DNA from: Lingula anatina
Lineage: Eukaryota; Brachiopoda; Lingulata; Lingulida; Lingulidae
NCBI RefSeq assembly: GCF_001039355.2
Contig: NW_019775291.1
Location: forward strand, 854,730 to 918,729
Length of the DNA stretch: 64,000 bases
Direction of reading: 5' to 3'
Positions 1-13,900 of this stretch are shown here, one piece after another; the stretch's first letter is position 1, and the number at the start of each line of letters is the position of its first letter. Position numbers and translations under genes: made by a program. The notes below the pieces were generated by a model. It worked only from the letters and a program-made list of their open reading frames with translations. It had not been told where the DNA came from and made no database searches.

Positions 1-247
1 CTGTCCTCTAGANTTTTTTAGACTACTGTCGCATCTAACACACTGTCACATTTAAGATACTGTTACATGCAACACACTGTCACACATAAATGACAGTCAC
101 ACCTAAAATACTGTCGTATTTAACACACTGTCACATCTAACACACTGTCATATTTAACACAATGTCACATCTAACACACTGTCGTATTTAACACAATGTC
201 ACATCTAACATACTGTCATATTTAACACACTGTCACAGCTAACACAT
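1..247. repeat. Intronic minisatellite, about 18-bp unit, DNAH3
   Basis: Degenerate tandem units close to ACACACTGTCACATCTA fill the intron after exon 45 up to the window edge, with an 'n' at 13. Units vary at CAC/CAT/CGT and at TCACATC/TCATATT, so the array is old. The same unit in the opposite orientation fills parts of other DNAH3 introns (3300-3450, 6175-6385). Confidence 0.8.
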
Positions 248-259
248 AGTTCTACGTAC

Positions 260-1973
260 CTGGAACCAATCAATGGTGCAGCAATTAATGAGAGAAGGAA
301 ACATCCTCAGTCTGTTTCTAAAGGCGTCTCCTATGGGGCTCATGGCCAGCACAATGTGAAGGTTCTGTTTCACTCTGTCTATGAAGTAGTTGTACATGGC
401 CAGAGGAGTAGCATCCATCTTCTTGCCCTCATTTCTGGCCACTGTCTGCATTTTCTCTATGATCTCAGCTTTCTCATCAGAGGGGTACAGGTTGGGTACA
501 TCCCCTGTGTTCAGGATCATACTAATGTCCTCCATGAAGGATTCGTCTTTGATCTGAGTGTCAGCAAACAGGAACACAGTGGGTTTGCCATCACCGCCTG
601 CCTTCAGGAGGAGCTGAAAGAACAACACACACACTGATCACTGCCAGAATGGCATCTAATTAAGGACCCTGTCCCTGGCTAATTGATAACTGTATGTGGT
701 TATATAATTACTAATGAAGCTTTCATGTACGCAGGAAATACAATAGACAATTAAAAAGATGTTATCAGCCAGGTACCTTTTTCAAGTCATCTCTCCAGTC
801 ATTCCTGCTGTAGTTCTTGGTGATCTCAATCATGAACATGTCATACTCTGCCATGGCTGTAGCCAGCTTAGCTGCACTCTGGCGACCACTGCCTCCAATA
901 CCTAGTGTACAGACAGAGTTATATCAATATACTGTCCTCACTGGCACAACTGACACATTTCACATCTAGTACAATATCACACTTGTCACACATCTAACAA
1001 ACCATTAACAACATTACTAGGCTAACTGAACTCTGAAAACCATGGCAATGTTTTAAGAATGTAACAAAGTTATCCCTTAAAATAATTTACATGAATGACA
1101 ATTGTTTCAAGGATAGTTCATATAATCCATATAGAAATACAGCATATAAAACATTTCTACAATGTGTGACTTACCAACAAGAAGTGCGTGCCCGTTATCC
1201 TGCTTGAGTACACGTGCGACACGGGATATGTGTTCAATGGCAAACTTAAACATGACCAGGTGCATGGGAGCCTTACTGATGGAGTTGTAGTCATCCAGGT
1301 AGCTGAAATGGGAGGTGCAGGTGAGGGAGAGAGGACAGTGCTGGACAGGTGTGTCACCAGGTGTTCACTGGATACAGACACTGTGGACAATGACACTGTT
1401 TTCACATTAACACTGTGGACATTGACACTGTTTTCACATTAACAAACACAATTGCTGATACAACACATGAAATATATTGTGAGATACCATAACATTTACA
1501 CAAGATGTGTTTGGAGTATAATCTGGGAAATGCCCCATGCTGAGAAAACTGAGAAACAGCAGTATACATGTGGACAGTAGTGTCAAAACAATAATGAACT
1601 GAAATTAACCAAATGACAACATCAATAACAGACAACAGCTTGCTCATCAGATACACCATGAGCTGACCTAACAAATATCACTAATAATTGATTGCCTGTT
1701 TCATATACCCTCAAATAGTACTTTTCAACTCTTTGAAGTAAGTCACCTCATTGCACATTGTTCTCTTACCCCTCTATAGTACTTGTGAGCTCCTTGAGGT
1801 CAGTCACCTCATCATACACTTTATTCTGCTCATCCATGTAGTCTCCAAAGAACAAGCTACGGATGTGGTCATCTATCACCTTGCCAGAGGGTGACAGGTG
1901 GCTCAAGATTTTGTCCACACTGACTTTCAGGTAATCCTGACAGGTGGTCTTCACAATGTTGAAGAAAGTCAGC
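260..1973 (-). other. DNAH3: DNAH3 exons 42-45: AAA4, last coding sequence in the window
   Basis: Exons 1770-1973, 1175-1302, 777-901 (P-loop GIGGSGRQS spanning the 901/1175 exon join) and 260-613. The last includes [13 protein letters not shown] (Walker B region), [11 protein letters not shown] and [22 protein letters not shown]-type sequence that leads towards the stalk. The exon ends in phase 0 at a GTACGT donor at 259-260. The coiled-coil stalk begins in the next exon, outside the window. Confidence 0.93.
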
Positions 1974-4900
1974 CTGAAGAAAATGGAGACATAAACTGAC
2001 TTCTGATGACATAGCAAATGTCAACAGTAAAATTATCAAAAGAGAAATTCCCCTTTTTATCAAATTATTAGCATATATATCTTCTTCACTGCAGCACTCT
2101 GTATATAGAAGTGTTAAAACTCTCATCAATCTGCCTTCCAAATAAAACATATTAAATATTATTTTCATAATAATTGTTCAAAATAAGAAAAAATTGCCAG
2201 TAAGATGATTTGCCAACTGTTAACATCTCCATGACTTACCTGTCTTCGCTGTCAATGAGACGGTCATAAAAAACACGATAGACCTCGTGCACCCACAGGC
2301 GCATGAGCTTGTCTGTATCCTGCATGTGCGTTGATGGTATGAGCAGCACACCACGTATGACACGTGAGAAATCACGCAGGTTGAACACGTAGTGACTCTT
2401 GGAAGGAGTTGGTAAGAAGTGTGTGATGGCCTCCTTGTACACCCCCATAGTGGCTGCTACCATCATCTGGAACACATCAGTCACACAGGTTAGTTAACTA
2501 ACACAGATATCTCTCACTTACCAGCTTATTTATCCACCTGTCTGCCATAGATTATAATAAAATTATTCCATATACCATATTCTCTATTGCTCATTGAACT
2601 AAAAGGCTAAATAAATATATAATTTTAAAATATTTAGTGTGTGAAACTTTTTCTGGAATGTGAAATAACGATCACAATATCTGTAAATAAAAGATTCAAT
2701 CTATAATCCTCTAAAGATGGGTTACCTTGCCAACTCTGGTAAAACTGGACTCAATTATGATAATAACATTTGTAAATAAAAGATTCAATCTATAATCTTC
2801 TATAGATGGGTTACCTTGCCAACTCTGGTGAAACTGGCCTCGAACCCCTTGGCAAAGTGCCAGTCCACAATGGAGGTGAAGATCCTGGTCATGGTGGTGT
2901 CATCAAACTCGTCGATGGAGATGATGTTCAGGTGGCGTGTGAACCGACTGCTGATGTCATTTCTTCCTCCACCTGGGGGACCCATAGCAGACACAAACAG
3001 CTGAAAATAAATAGATACCGATATACGAGTTATTCAGAGGTTTTGTCTTCACAAAAATTTAATGTAGAATATGAGACACAAACAGCTGAAGAAATATACA
3101 GAAATATATGACTTATTCAGATGTTCTGTCTCCAGTAGAACAACATAAAAGGCAAAGCAGGTGCATAATGTTTAACAGATATATATATTAATACTACCAA
3201 ACAAATCATCATATCAGTAAGGAAGAATTAAGTTCTTCTCTTGGCAGTTTAACAGTGCACACTGTCTAAGCTGTGTGAATTGATGACTCAGTGCATTGGT
3301 GGTTTGTATCATGTGTCAGGTGTGACAATGTGTCAGGTGTGACAATGTGTCAGGTGTGACAATGTGTCAGGTGTGACATTGTGTTAGGTTTGACATTGTG
3401 TTAGGTGTGACAATGTGTCAGGTGTTACAATGTGTCAGGTGTGACAGTTGTTTTCCTACCAAACCACTTACCACATCAGTGAGGAAGAGTTTAGTGGTAT
3501 CCTTGACATCATACCAGTGACCATGATCTATCCACTGCCTCAGCAGTTCTATAGGTGGCTGAGCTCCATACTTCTCCTTGGCTGGCATGTTCAGATCATC
3601 CACAAATACTATACACTTCTTGTTCATGGGAGGACCAAATACACCCTTCCTTCGCCTAGAGAGAAATACAACATCATTAGCTGTTTGTACTATTATTCTG
3701 ATATAATGTTACACCTGTTGATATGATGATGTCAATGGTGATGTTATATTTAGGACAGCGTTTTGTAGCACTTGCTTCCATACCTGTCTAGTTTGGACAT
3801 AATGATGTCCTGGGTCTGGTTGGCAGAGGTGCGGGCTGAGAAGTTCATACAGTTGGGAATGTACCTGAAAAACATCAAGTAAATAATATAATACACAGGC
3901 TGTCATATGATACATTGTATATCATACACACCAACACACACAGACATATACTGTATCATACACACAGGATGTCATATGAACCATTGTATATCATACACAC
4001 CAACACACACAAACATATACTGTATCATACACACAGGATGTCATATGATACATTGTATATCATACACACCAACACACACAAACATATACTGTATCATACA
4101 CACAGGATGTCATATAATACATTGTATATCATACCAACACACACAGACATATACTGTATCATACACACAGGATGTCATATGATATATTGTATATCATACC
4201 AACACACACAAACATATACTGTATCATACACACAGGATGTCATATAATACATTGTATATCATACCAACACACACAGACATATACTGTATCATACACACAG
4301 GATGTCATATGATATATTGTATATCATACCAACACACACAAACATATACTGTATCATACACACAGGATGTCATATAATACATTGTATATCATACCAACAC
4401 ACACAGACATATACTGTATCATACACACAGGATGTCATATGATATATTGTATATCATACCAACACACACAAACATATACTGTATCATACACACAGGATGT
4501 CATATAATACATTGTATATCATACCAACACACACAGACATATACTGTATCATACACACAGGATGTCATATGATATATTGTATATCATACCAACACACACA
4601 AACATATACTGTATCATACACACAGGATGTCATATAATACATTGTATATCATACCAACACACACAGACATATACTGTATCATACACACAGGATGTCATAT
4701 GATATATTGTATATCATACCAACACACACAAACATATACTGTATCATACACACAGGATGTCATATAATACATTGTATATCATACCAACACACACAGACAT
4801 ATACTGTATCATACACACAGGATGTCATATGATATATTGTATATCATACCAACACACACAAACATATACTGTATCATACACACAGGATGTCATATAATAC

Positions 4901-7900
4901 ATTGTATATCATACCAACACACACAGACATATACTGTATCATACACACAGGATGTCATATGATATATTGTATATCATACCAACACACACAGACATATACT
5001 GTATCATACACACAGGATGTCATATGATACATTGTATATCATACCAACACACACAGACATATACTGTATCATACACACAGGATGTCATATGATACATTGT
5101 ATATCATACCAACACACACAGACATATACTGTATCATACACACAGGATGTCATATGATACATTGTATATCATACCAACACACACAGACATATACTGTATC
5201 ATACACACAGGATGTCATATGATACATTGTATATCATACCAACACACACAGACATATACTGTATCATACACACAGGATGTCATATGATACATTGTATATC
5301 ATACCAACACACACAGACATATACTGTATCATACACACAGGATGTCATATGATACATTGTATATCATACCAACACACACAGACATATACTGTATCATACA
5401 CACAGGATGTCATATGATACATTGTATATCATACCAACACACACAGACATATACTGTATCATACACACAGGATGTCATATGATACATTGTATATCATACC
5501 AACACACACAGACATATACTGTATCATACACACAGGATGTCATATGATATATTGTATATCATACCAACACACACAGACATATACTGTATCATACACACAG
5601 GATGTCATATGATACATTGTATATCATACCAACACACACAGACATATACTGTATCATACATGCTACATAAATAAATATACACATAAGGAGTTATCATGCA
5701 TCTGTGCACTTTTCCAATACATTAAGATGAAGAGAATCAATTAATATTGTGTCTCATGACTACAAAGACACTATTTACAAGGACCATGACTTGGATTTTA
5801 CTTGACTGTGATAAACAGCATAATATCCCCAGTGGTTGACTTACTTTTCCTTAGGCATGCTGACCAGGTGGCTCTGTGTAATGGCAGACTTCCCAGTTCC
5901 TGTAGGACCCACAAACAACATTGGGATCTGATGGTGAAGGTAAGTGTTCAGGAAAAACTTCTGGCGAGCTGTGTCAGCAGTGTGGATGATAAGCTCACTG
6001 ACCTGGAATATAGATCATTTCAGTAGCCAGATATGGCCTAAGTCATGTGTATTATATATATATACAACTAGATGATGTGACTTGAATTGTGTATTTTTTC
6101 ACAGCATTTCAAATGACATACAGGTCTACAGAGAACAGATAAGACACTGTAAAACATACAGTCAATTTAGTGTGTTAGCTGAGACAGTGTGTTAATTGTG
6201 TGTTAGTTGGGACAGTGTGTTAGGTGTGACAGTGTGTTGAGTGTGACATTGTGTTAGCTATGACAGTGTGAAAGCTGTGACAGTGTTTTAGCACTGACAG
6301 TATGTTGAGTGTGACAGTGTTTTAGCAATGACAGTGTGTTAAGTGTGACAGTGTGTTAGCTGTGAGCCTGTGACAGTGTGTAGATACTTACATTAGCATC
6401 AGGAGGCACAGTGAGCAGTCCTTTATCTAGTGTGTCCAGCCAGTCTATCCACATACCACTGGCACGTTTCTCAAAGAAAAAGTCAAAGATGGTGCCACGC
6501 TCTGGGAAAGAGTTGTTCTACAAAACGAATTGGGGCATCATTTTTAAAAGAGAGAATTCCAACCATTCTGTTCCAATTTATTCAAAAGTCATTTCATTCA
6601 CTTAGTTTGGTTGGTTATAATAACTTAACTATCTGTATATTTGGGTACTTAATGACATGACTATTTTATTTTGTTTGATGGTCTTTACATATTAGACTGA
6701 ATAAATGGTGCTCTAGACAGTACTGAGGCCAACACCTTGTGGACCTTAACTTTATGTCTAAGCAAACTTTGGCAATATAAACAATGTGTATTTCCAAACC
6801 TTAGTGATCTTGACACTCTTTGGTTTAGGGTGAGCTTCATCACTGCCACTGATCAGGTTTCTGAAGTAGACATCAAACTTCTTCCTGCTGTCTCCAGTCA
6901 AAGTCCCTCCAATAGTCCAGACCAGGGCAAACAAAAACAACCCCTGGAGCCACAGGGTGATCTGAAACACACAGATTATCAGAGATTGTTAATTATCTTA
7001 CAGACCAGGGCAAACAAAAACAATCCCTGGAGCCACAGGGTGATCTGAAACACACAGATTATCAGAGATTGTTAATTATCTTACAGACCAGGGCAAACAA
7101 AAACAACCCCTGGAGCCACAGGGTGATCTGAAACACACAGATTATCAGAGATTTCTCATTAATTATTTGATTAACATAAAATCATAGATTATGTGGAAGT
7201 TTTATTCTTGGTCAATGTTTTTAAAACATCAGTTAAACCCTTGCAATCCAAACATAATTCCTTTTTTTTTTTTTTCAGAAATCAAAACTGATGTCACAGT
7301 TTTGGCGTGAAAATATCCTTTTACCTGTTGGCTAGTTAACTGTTCCTGTCCCTCAGTACCAGACAGAGCTATCTCATCCAGAAGACAGGTGTACAGCCTC
7401 ATCATGGAGCGGGCCAGGTGGATCTGGGATGTATTGATGTAGAACTTGCACTCATGTCTCAGGAACTCCAGACAGGGGTCCAGCAGCCACTCAAACAAAT
7501 CATTCACCATCCCAGACTCATCAGCTGTCAGGTTCTTAGGGAGATCATGCTCCATATAAGACTGCTTAGAGGGCTTCCATCCCAGCTGATGAGGTTCCAG
7601 GTAGATCATACCACACCTGCTGACTGTGGCTGGAGACGCCTGCTCCAGGTCTGCTGGCTCAAATATCAGGTTCATGGTGTTACTCATCTGTATGATCTCA
7701 CCACTCATTAGACATAACTGAAAGGAAGGAAGACAATGTGTTAGATGTGATATTGTAATTATCTGAATGATCTCACCACTCATTAGACATAACTGAAAGG
7801 AAGTAAGAAAATGTGTTTGATGTGATATTGTAATTATCTGAAAGATCTCACCACTCATTAGACATAACTGAAAGGAAGTAAGAAAATGTGTTTGATGTGA

Positions 7901-10900
7901 TATTGTAATCATTTGGATGCATTTGCTCTTGTGTTTTGTCAGTATATGTTAGGTACCCACCTTCTTATTCTCATCCAGTGCTGTGTTCATGTTCTCAATC
8001 ATATTGTGTTACTTGTGCTCATGTCTTCTTGTGTTGTGTCAGTATACATATGTCAATATATGTCAGTTACCCACCTTTTTATTGTCATCCAGTACTGTAT
8101 TCATGTTCTCAATCCAGACAGCGTCTACAGGACCGTCAAACAGAATCCACTTCCTGTCATCACTGGGGTTCACTGCAAACTCTCTGAATGTGTTGGCAAG
8201 AACACCTGAGAAAAGACACATACAGCTCTCATTGTTTTCAGTCCCACTGATATTAAACATGTTCATACCTTAAATCAATTTAACAGGAACTAGACACTTT
8301 AAGTTTTTTTAGTTAAGTAGAAGTGTGGTAATAAAGAAAGTTGAAGTCATCATCTTACCATCAGACCACTCATGTGACACAGGGTCAAAGCATCCATACA
8401 GCTGTCCCATGGTGATAGCTTTAGGGTTGATGATGCGGTACATCACTTTGTTCTCTTCNGGAAGTAAGAAAATGTGTTTGATGTGATATTGTAATCATTT
8501 GGATGCATTTGCTCTTGTGTTTTGTCAGTATATGTTAGTTACCCACCTTCTTATTCTCATCCAGTGCTGTGTTCATGTTCTCAATCATATTGTGTTATTT
8601 GTGCTCATGTCTTCTTGTGTTGTGTCAGTATACATATGTCAATATATGTCAGTTACCCACCTTTTTATTGTCATCCAGTACTGTATTCATGTTCTCAATC
8701 CAGACAGCGTCTACAGGACCGTCAAACAGAATCCACTTCCTGTCATCACTGGGGTTCACTGCAAACTCTCTGAATGTGTTGGCAAGAACACCTGAGAAAA
8801 GACACAAACAGCTCTCATTGTTTTCAGTCCCACTGATATTAAACATGTTCATACCTTAAATCAATTTAACAGGAACTGGACACTATGGGTTTATTTAACT
8901 GTTTTGCAGTTTTTAGTTAAGTAGAAGTGTGGTAATAAAGAAAGTTGAAGTCATCAGCTTACCATCAGACCACTCATGTGACACAGGGTCAAAGCATCCA
9001 TACAGCTGTCCCATGGTGATAGCTTTAGGGTTGATAATGCGGTACATCACTTTGTTCTCTTCCATCATCCCAGCAGCATGGAGGTCAGAGAGGGCATCTG
9101 CCAGCACCTGGTAGGAACACGTCTTCCCTCCAAGAGGCTCACCAACTATCATCAGACCATGACGCACAAGGATCATTTCATAGACCTAAGGATTAACAAA
9201 GAATTTTTTTAGAAAGACATACAAGTATAAAATACTGCCATTCTTTAAAAATCTCTGCCACAGTTAACAGAATTTAGTCCAATTTTTAAAATGGGTAAAT
9301 GCATCTGAATGGCAAACCACTGATAAAATTTGGAATAGAAGTATACATCTATCCTCAGTTACATTTTTGGAAAGCTGTTTTCATGACAATGCTACAAGTG
9401 ACAAACCTGGATAATCTTATCAATAAACCATGGCACTGGCTGGAGATGTTTCTTAGCAATGTTGTCTCTGAGAGCATCCAGGAAAATGTCATAGTCAGGT
9501 TTGGGGAGAGAAACTCCTGGGAACAAATCTGAGATGATTCCTTCAAATAGTGGAACATCCTAAAAATAAATATAAAATGTCGTGGTCAGGTCCTGGGTCT
9601 AGTTTCATCAACACTGGATAGCGCTATCCTATGGATAACACAATCCTTTGGGTAGAATTGTTATCCTCTGGACAGTTTTCTTGAGGATAGCAGCCTCTTT
9701 TAACCACTTGAAAGCAATATTAGAGACAAAAATAAGTATCTAGTGTTTGGTAAACATTAATTTACCCACAGGATAATTGCCCAGAGGATAACAATATTAC
9801 TTAATGGATAGTGTTATCCAGTGGATAGCGCTATCCAATGTTGATGAAACTGATAAATATAAATCAAGTTAGACATTCAGATATTAATACAACAAAAGAT
9901 ACTGCTTGTCTACTTTTGTAATCTTAAAAATATAAATGAAAATAAAACAGAGAAAGTCTCAATTCAGCCGCCACTAACCTGTGCCAAGAACTTTGGTAAG
10001 TTGACATCTTTGATAGCTTTGAGCAGTAGGACGGGCTCATCTTCTTTTGGGTACTTGAGTTTTAAGTTGCCAGCAGCAGTGAGGACGGACTTGACGGCTC
10101 TCATGCCATAATCATAGTGATGCTGTGATGACAGCTGCTCCGAACACAGGCGATAGGTAGCAACAATCTTACCAGCCAAGCTATGGAAATACATAACCAT
10201 GGAGAGTTATAACAGATATCAGATATACTTCTATGTTAAAACATATTGATAAAGAGAACTTTTAACACCATACAGAATTATCTTAATAAACCTGTATTCA
10301 TAATTCAATGTCAAAGGCATGTTAGCTGTGATAGTGGTTTAGATGTATGTCCACAGTCTTACCTCCTAGCATCTACAAATCCTACAGAGTAGAGGGAGAT
10401 TTCACCAATCAGCCCATAGTCTGGCACCATCATAGCCACAGTACGGAACAGCACCTACAGCATACAATTACACAATGAGTACTATGTAGTGGACTGGATG
10501 AATGGATTTCCAAAGATAAATCTACAGAGCTGTGTTGTAAGGTGTAAAAGGTGGGTGTACAATATATGAAGCTGATCTCACCTTCAAGTTATCACATAAA
10601 CATATTCAGATNTGTTTACTGGCCTATATCCAATGTTGATGAAACTGATAAATATAAATCAAGTTAGACATTCAGATATTAATACAACAAAAGATACTGC
10701 TTGTCTACTTTTGTAATCTTAAAAATATAAATGAAAATAAAGCAGAGAAAGTCTCAATTCAGCCGCCACTTACCTGTGCCAAGAACTTTGGTAAGTTGAC
10801 ATCTTTGATAGCTTTGAGCAGTAGGACGGGCTCATCTTCTTTTGGGTACTTGAGTTTTAAGTTGCCAGCAGCAGTGAGGACGGACTTGACAGCTCTCATG

Positions 10901-13900
10901 CCATAATCGTAGTGATGCTGTGACGACAGCTGCTCCGAACACAAGCGATAGGTAGCAACAATCTTTCCAGCCAAGCTATGGAAATACATAACCATGGAGA
11001 GTTATAACAGATATCAGATATACTTCTATGTTAAAACATATTGATAAAGAGAACTTTTAACACCATACAGAACTATCTTAATAAACCTGTATTAATAATT
11101 CAATGTCAAGGGCATGTTAGCTGTGATAGTGGTTTAGATGTATGTCCACAGTCTTACCTCCTAGCATCTACAAATCCTACAGAGTAGAGGGAGATTTCAC
11201 CAATCAGCCCATAGTCTGGTACCATCATAGCCACAGTACGGAACAGCACCTACAGCATACAATTACACAATGAGTACTATGTAGTGGACTGGATGAACGG
11301 ATTTCCAAAGATAAATCTACAGAGCTGTGTTGTAAGGTGTAAAAGGTGGGTGTACAATATATGAAGCTGATCTCACCTTCAAGTTATCACATAAACATAT
11401 TCAGCTGGACTCCTGGTTACAGTAATACATAAATTCACCTTCAAGTTATCTGGCAGTTCCTGGTGCCCTGCGTATCCAGGATTCATGGTGAACTCACCTT
11501 CAAGTTATCTGGCAGTTCCTGGTGCCCTGCGTATCCAGGATTCATGGTGAACTCACCTTCAAGTTATCTGGCAGTTCCTGGCGCCCTGCATATCCAGGGT
11601 TCATGGTAATAAACATGGTGCAGGAGGGATCCAGTGTGAGCTCAGTGCCTTCAAAGATGAACCTCTTCAGTCTGTTGCCAATGGCTTGCTGAATACATTG
11701 GATCTGTTGAGCAACTACAGACAGCACTTCTAACTCTATTCTGTTGAACTCATCAAAGCATGCCCAGGCCCCAGCCTGTGCCAGACCTTTGAAGAACTTC
11801 CCCATGGCCTTGTAGTCCAAACCATCTGAGCAGTTGAACACAACACACTGAAACAGAGAGCAGATTGTGTTAGCTGTGACTAGTAACATTGTGTTGAACT
11901 GCCTGTTCATTCATAGCATAAGGAAATCAAATTACTTGTTTAGCCATAGCCTTAGCCAAATCTAATTAACTGTTTAGCCACTACCTTACCCAAATCTAAT
12001 TACCTGTTTAGCCACAGCCCTAGCCAAATTAAATTACCTGTTCAGTCACAATCTTAGCCAAATCAAATTACCTGTTTAGCCACAGCCTTAGCCAAATCAA
12101 ATTACCCGTTTAGCCACAGCCTTAGCCACATTAAATTACCTGTTTAGCCACAGTCTTATCCAAATCAACCTAGCCAAATTAAATTACCTGTTTAGCCACA
12201 GCCTTAGCCAAATCCTTGCAGGTCTCTGTCTTCCCTGTACCAGCAGGTCCCTCAGGAGCGCCACCTAGATTCAATTTCAGGGCGCCCATCAATGTCCTGA
12301 AAGACAAGGGATATACTCATCAAATGCACACGCACACACAAACAACTAGCTGAATACACTGACTTACACTGTATACCACATGAATATGTGCACAAACAAA
12401 CAACTTAATAAAATTTGCCTAACACTCAATACAGATTAGTATGTTTATTGCTAGAAATATACCTGTAACACCTATCTGTCAGTGCTGTGATGACAAGACG
12501 TGCAGAGTTGCCCAGATATTCATAGCCATAGTTAATATCTGTAGTGATCATCCTGACAATGACATCTTTCTCCCAGTAGTAGCGTAGCTGGCTCAACCAA
12601 TCAAAGGCATTGGCACTGGTGACGTTATTCTCTGCCAGACTACTGACAACATCACGAGCTAGAAAGATAAATGTACATACAGAGATTAAGATGGCTTATT
12701 TTATTGTTTTCATTTAAGATTCTTTTTCATTTTTAGCCTAGCCTGATTAATGCATTCTGCTGAATACTCATACAATGTGTTACTTTGTAATAATGATCAA
12801 ATTGACATAAGAACTAAATCAATGATAAGAAAGTAGTACAATATAAATCAATGATAAAAAAGGAGAACAATATAAATCTTATCCTCACCATGGACATCAA
12901 TGACAGTGAGAGCTCCCAGGGTGACACGGGCACCCCCATCCAGCTTCCCTCTCACCAGCTCTACTATCTCAACCAACTGCTCATTACTCTTATCTAGGTA
13001 TTTCTATAAACAATAGAAATCATGTTTATAAACTGTTCACTAGATATTTCTGCAAATTAGGCATTATTTGATGTTCAATATTGCAGTCCGTGTGCTTCTG
13101 TAAATTACACTAACTCTCATATCTAGGTATTTTTGAGAACATTATCAAATATGACAGTAACTCAAAACACAGTAAGGTTGCTAATGGCAATAATAATTTA
13201 TAGTACAAATATTAGCAATATAACCCGAGTTAACAGAATGGAATGTTTCAAATTCTATCATCACAGATTGTAAAACAGATCCTTGTGATCTACAAAGAAG
13301 TGAGGATATGCTACATCAGCAAACTCCATTAATTGAAGCCCAGCGTATCTACAACTATTACCTTCATTCCATTCTTCTCCTTCATGGCTGCGGTCACCTC
13401 AGATGTCCAGTAGATGGAGCTGGTGCAGATGACAACCTGACCAGGCCACTCCAATACCCACTTGTTCCTTGGTGTCTCTTGGTAACCCTTGACTGCCTTG
13501 CTGATCACATCACGTACACTCTTTAACATCTGTTCTTCCACCTGAATCAGCCATTTCTCCACCATGCCCTACAAATACACAGCACTATAACCTGAACAGC
13601 ATTTAATAATATAACAACACTCACAGATAAATCTGATGCCAATACTACATCTGCCTTAGCCATAAATAATAAAATATGCTGTACCTAGCTGGTACAGTCT
13701 TATTGACAAATGGCACCGTTTTAGCCAGAAATCATTCAAACAGGTGTGCTCACCTTGGCCTTAGCTGGTACGATTTTACTGACAAAAGGCACTGTCTCCT
13801 TCTCAGCAGAGATCATCCCCAAAATCTCCTGTTCCTCAGTAAACTCCAGCTTGGCGATGCCTTCAAAGCACTTCTTCAGGTGAGGCTGGACGCGGGTCGG

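Larger units (their letters stand above)
2240..6002 (-). other. DNAH3: DNAH3 exons 37-41: AAA3
   Basis: Exons 5845-6002 (P-loop GPTGTGKS), 3784-3864 ([15 protein letters not shown]), 3472-3655 ([20 protein letters not shown], Walker B and neighbouring loop), 2815-3000 ([26 protein letters not shown]) and 2240-2466 ([19 protein letters not shown]). AAA3 is the regulatory ATP site that gates motor release from the microtubule, and its Walker motifs are intact. The intron between the first two exons is almost entirely the 65-bp tandem array at 3905-5662. Confidence 0.93.
6392..9559 (-). other. DNAH3: DNAH3 exons 31-36: AAA2 and spacer to AAA3
   Basis: Exons 9407-9559, 8963-9185 (P-loop GEPLGGKT), 8661-8791 ([21 protein letters not shown], the AAA2 Walker B region), 7325-7717 ([26 protein letters not shown]), 6800-6961 and 6392-6517. 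AAA2 in dyneins binds nucleotide but mainly plays a structural role. Exon 8661-8791 recurs at 8075-8205, and the 3' part of exon 8963-9185 recurs truncated at 8359-8458, ending at the 'n' at 8459. These are assembly duplicates. Acceptor junctions of exons 7325-7717 and 6800-6961 are present in three tandem copies each. Confidence 0.93.
9979..12296 (-). other. DNAH3: DNAH3 exons 27-30: AAA1, the main ATPase site
   Basis: Exons 12188-12296 (Walker [10 protein letters not shown]), 11557-11847 (Walker B region ACFDEFNRI and sensor-like [10 protein letters not shown]), 11158-11249 and 10774-10975. AAA1 hydrolysis powers dynein stepping, and all key residues are intact. The last two exons occur a second time at 10363-10454 and 9979-10180 with only scattered substitutions. 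The second set lies beyond an 'n' at 10612, so I read it as the other haplotype. Joined in series, the extra pair would insert 98 in-frame residues, a trap for automatic gene models. Copy 10774 has donor GTAAGT and copy 9979 has GTTAGT. Confidence 0.93.

Noticed and set aside
3907-5660. CRISPR-like regular repeats
   Set aside because: Units are contiguous with no unique spacers and lie in a eukaryotic intron. It is a satellite array.
7913-8859. Paired plus-strand frames of 83-98 residues (MSVYVRYPP and relatives)
   Set aside because: They are antisense to DNAH3 exon 33 and intron sequence, doubled by the assembly duplication.
9964-10995. Two identical 78-residue frames as a real exon duplication of DNAH3
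   Set aside because: An 'n' at the join and near-identical introns indicate two haplotypes. A 98-residue repeat in AAA1 would be without precedent.
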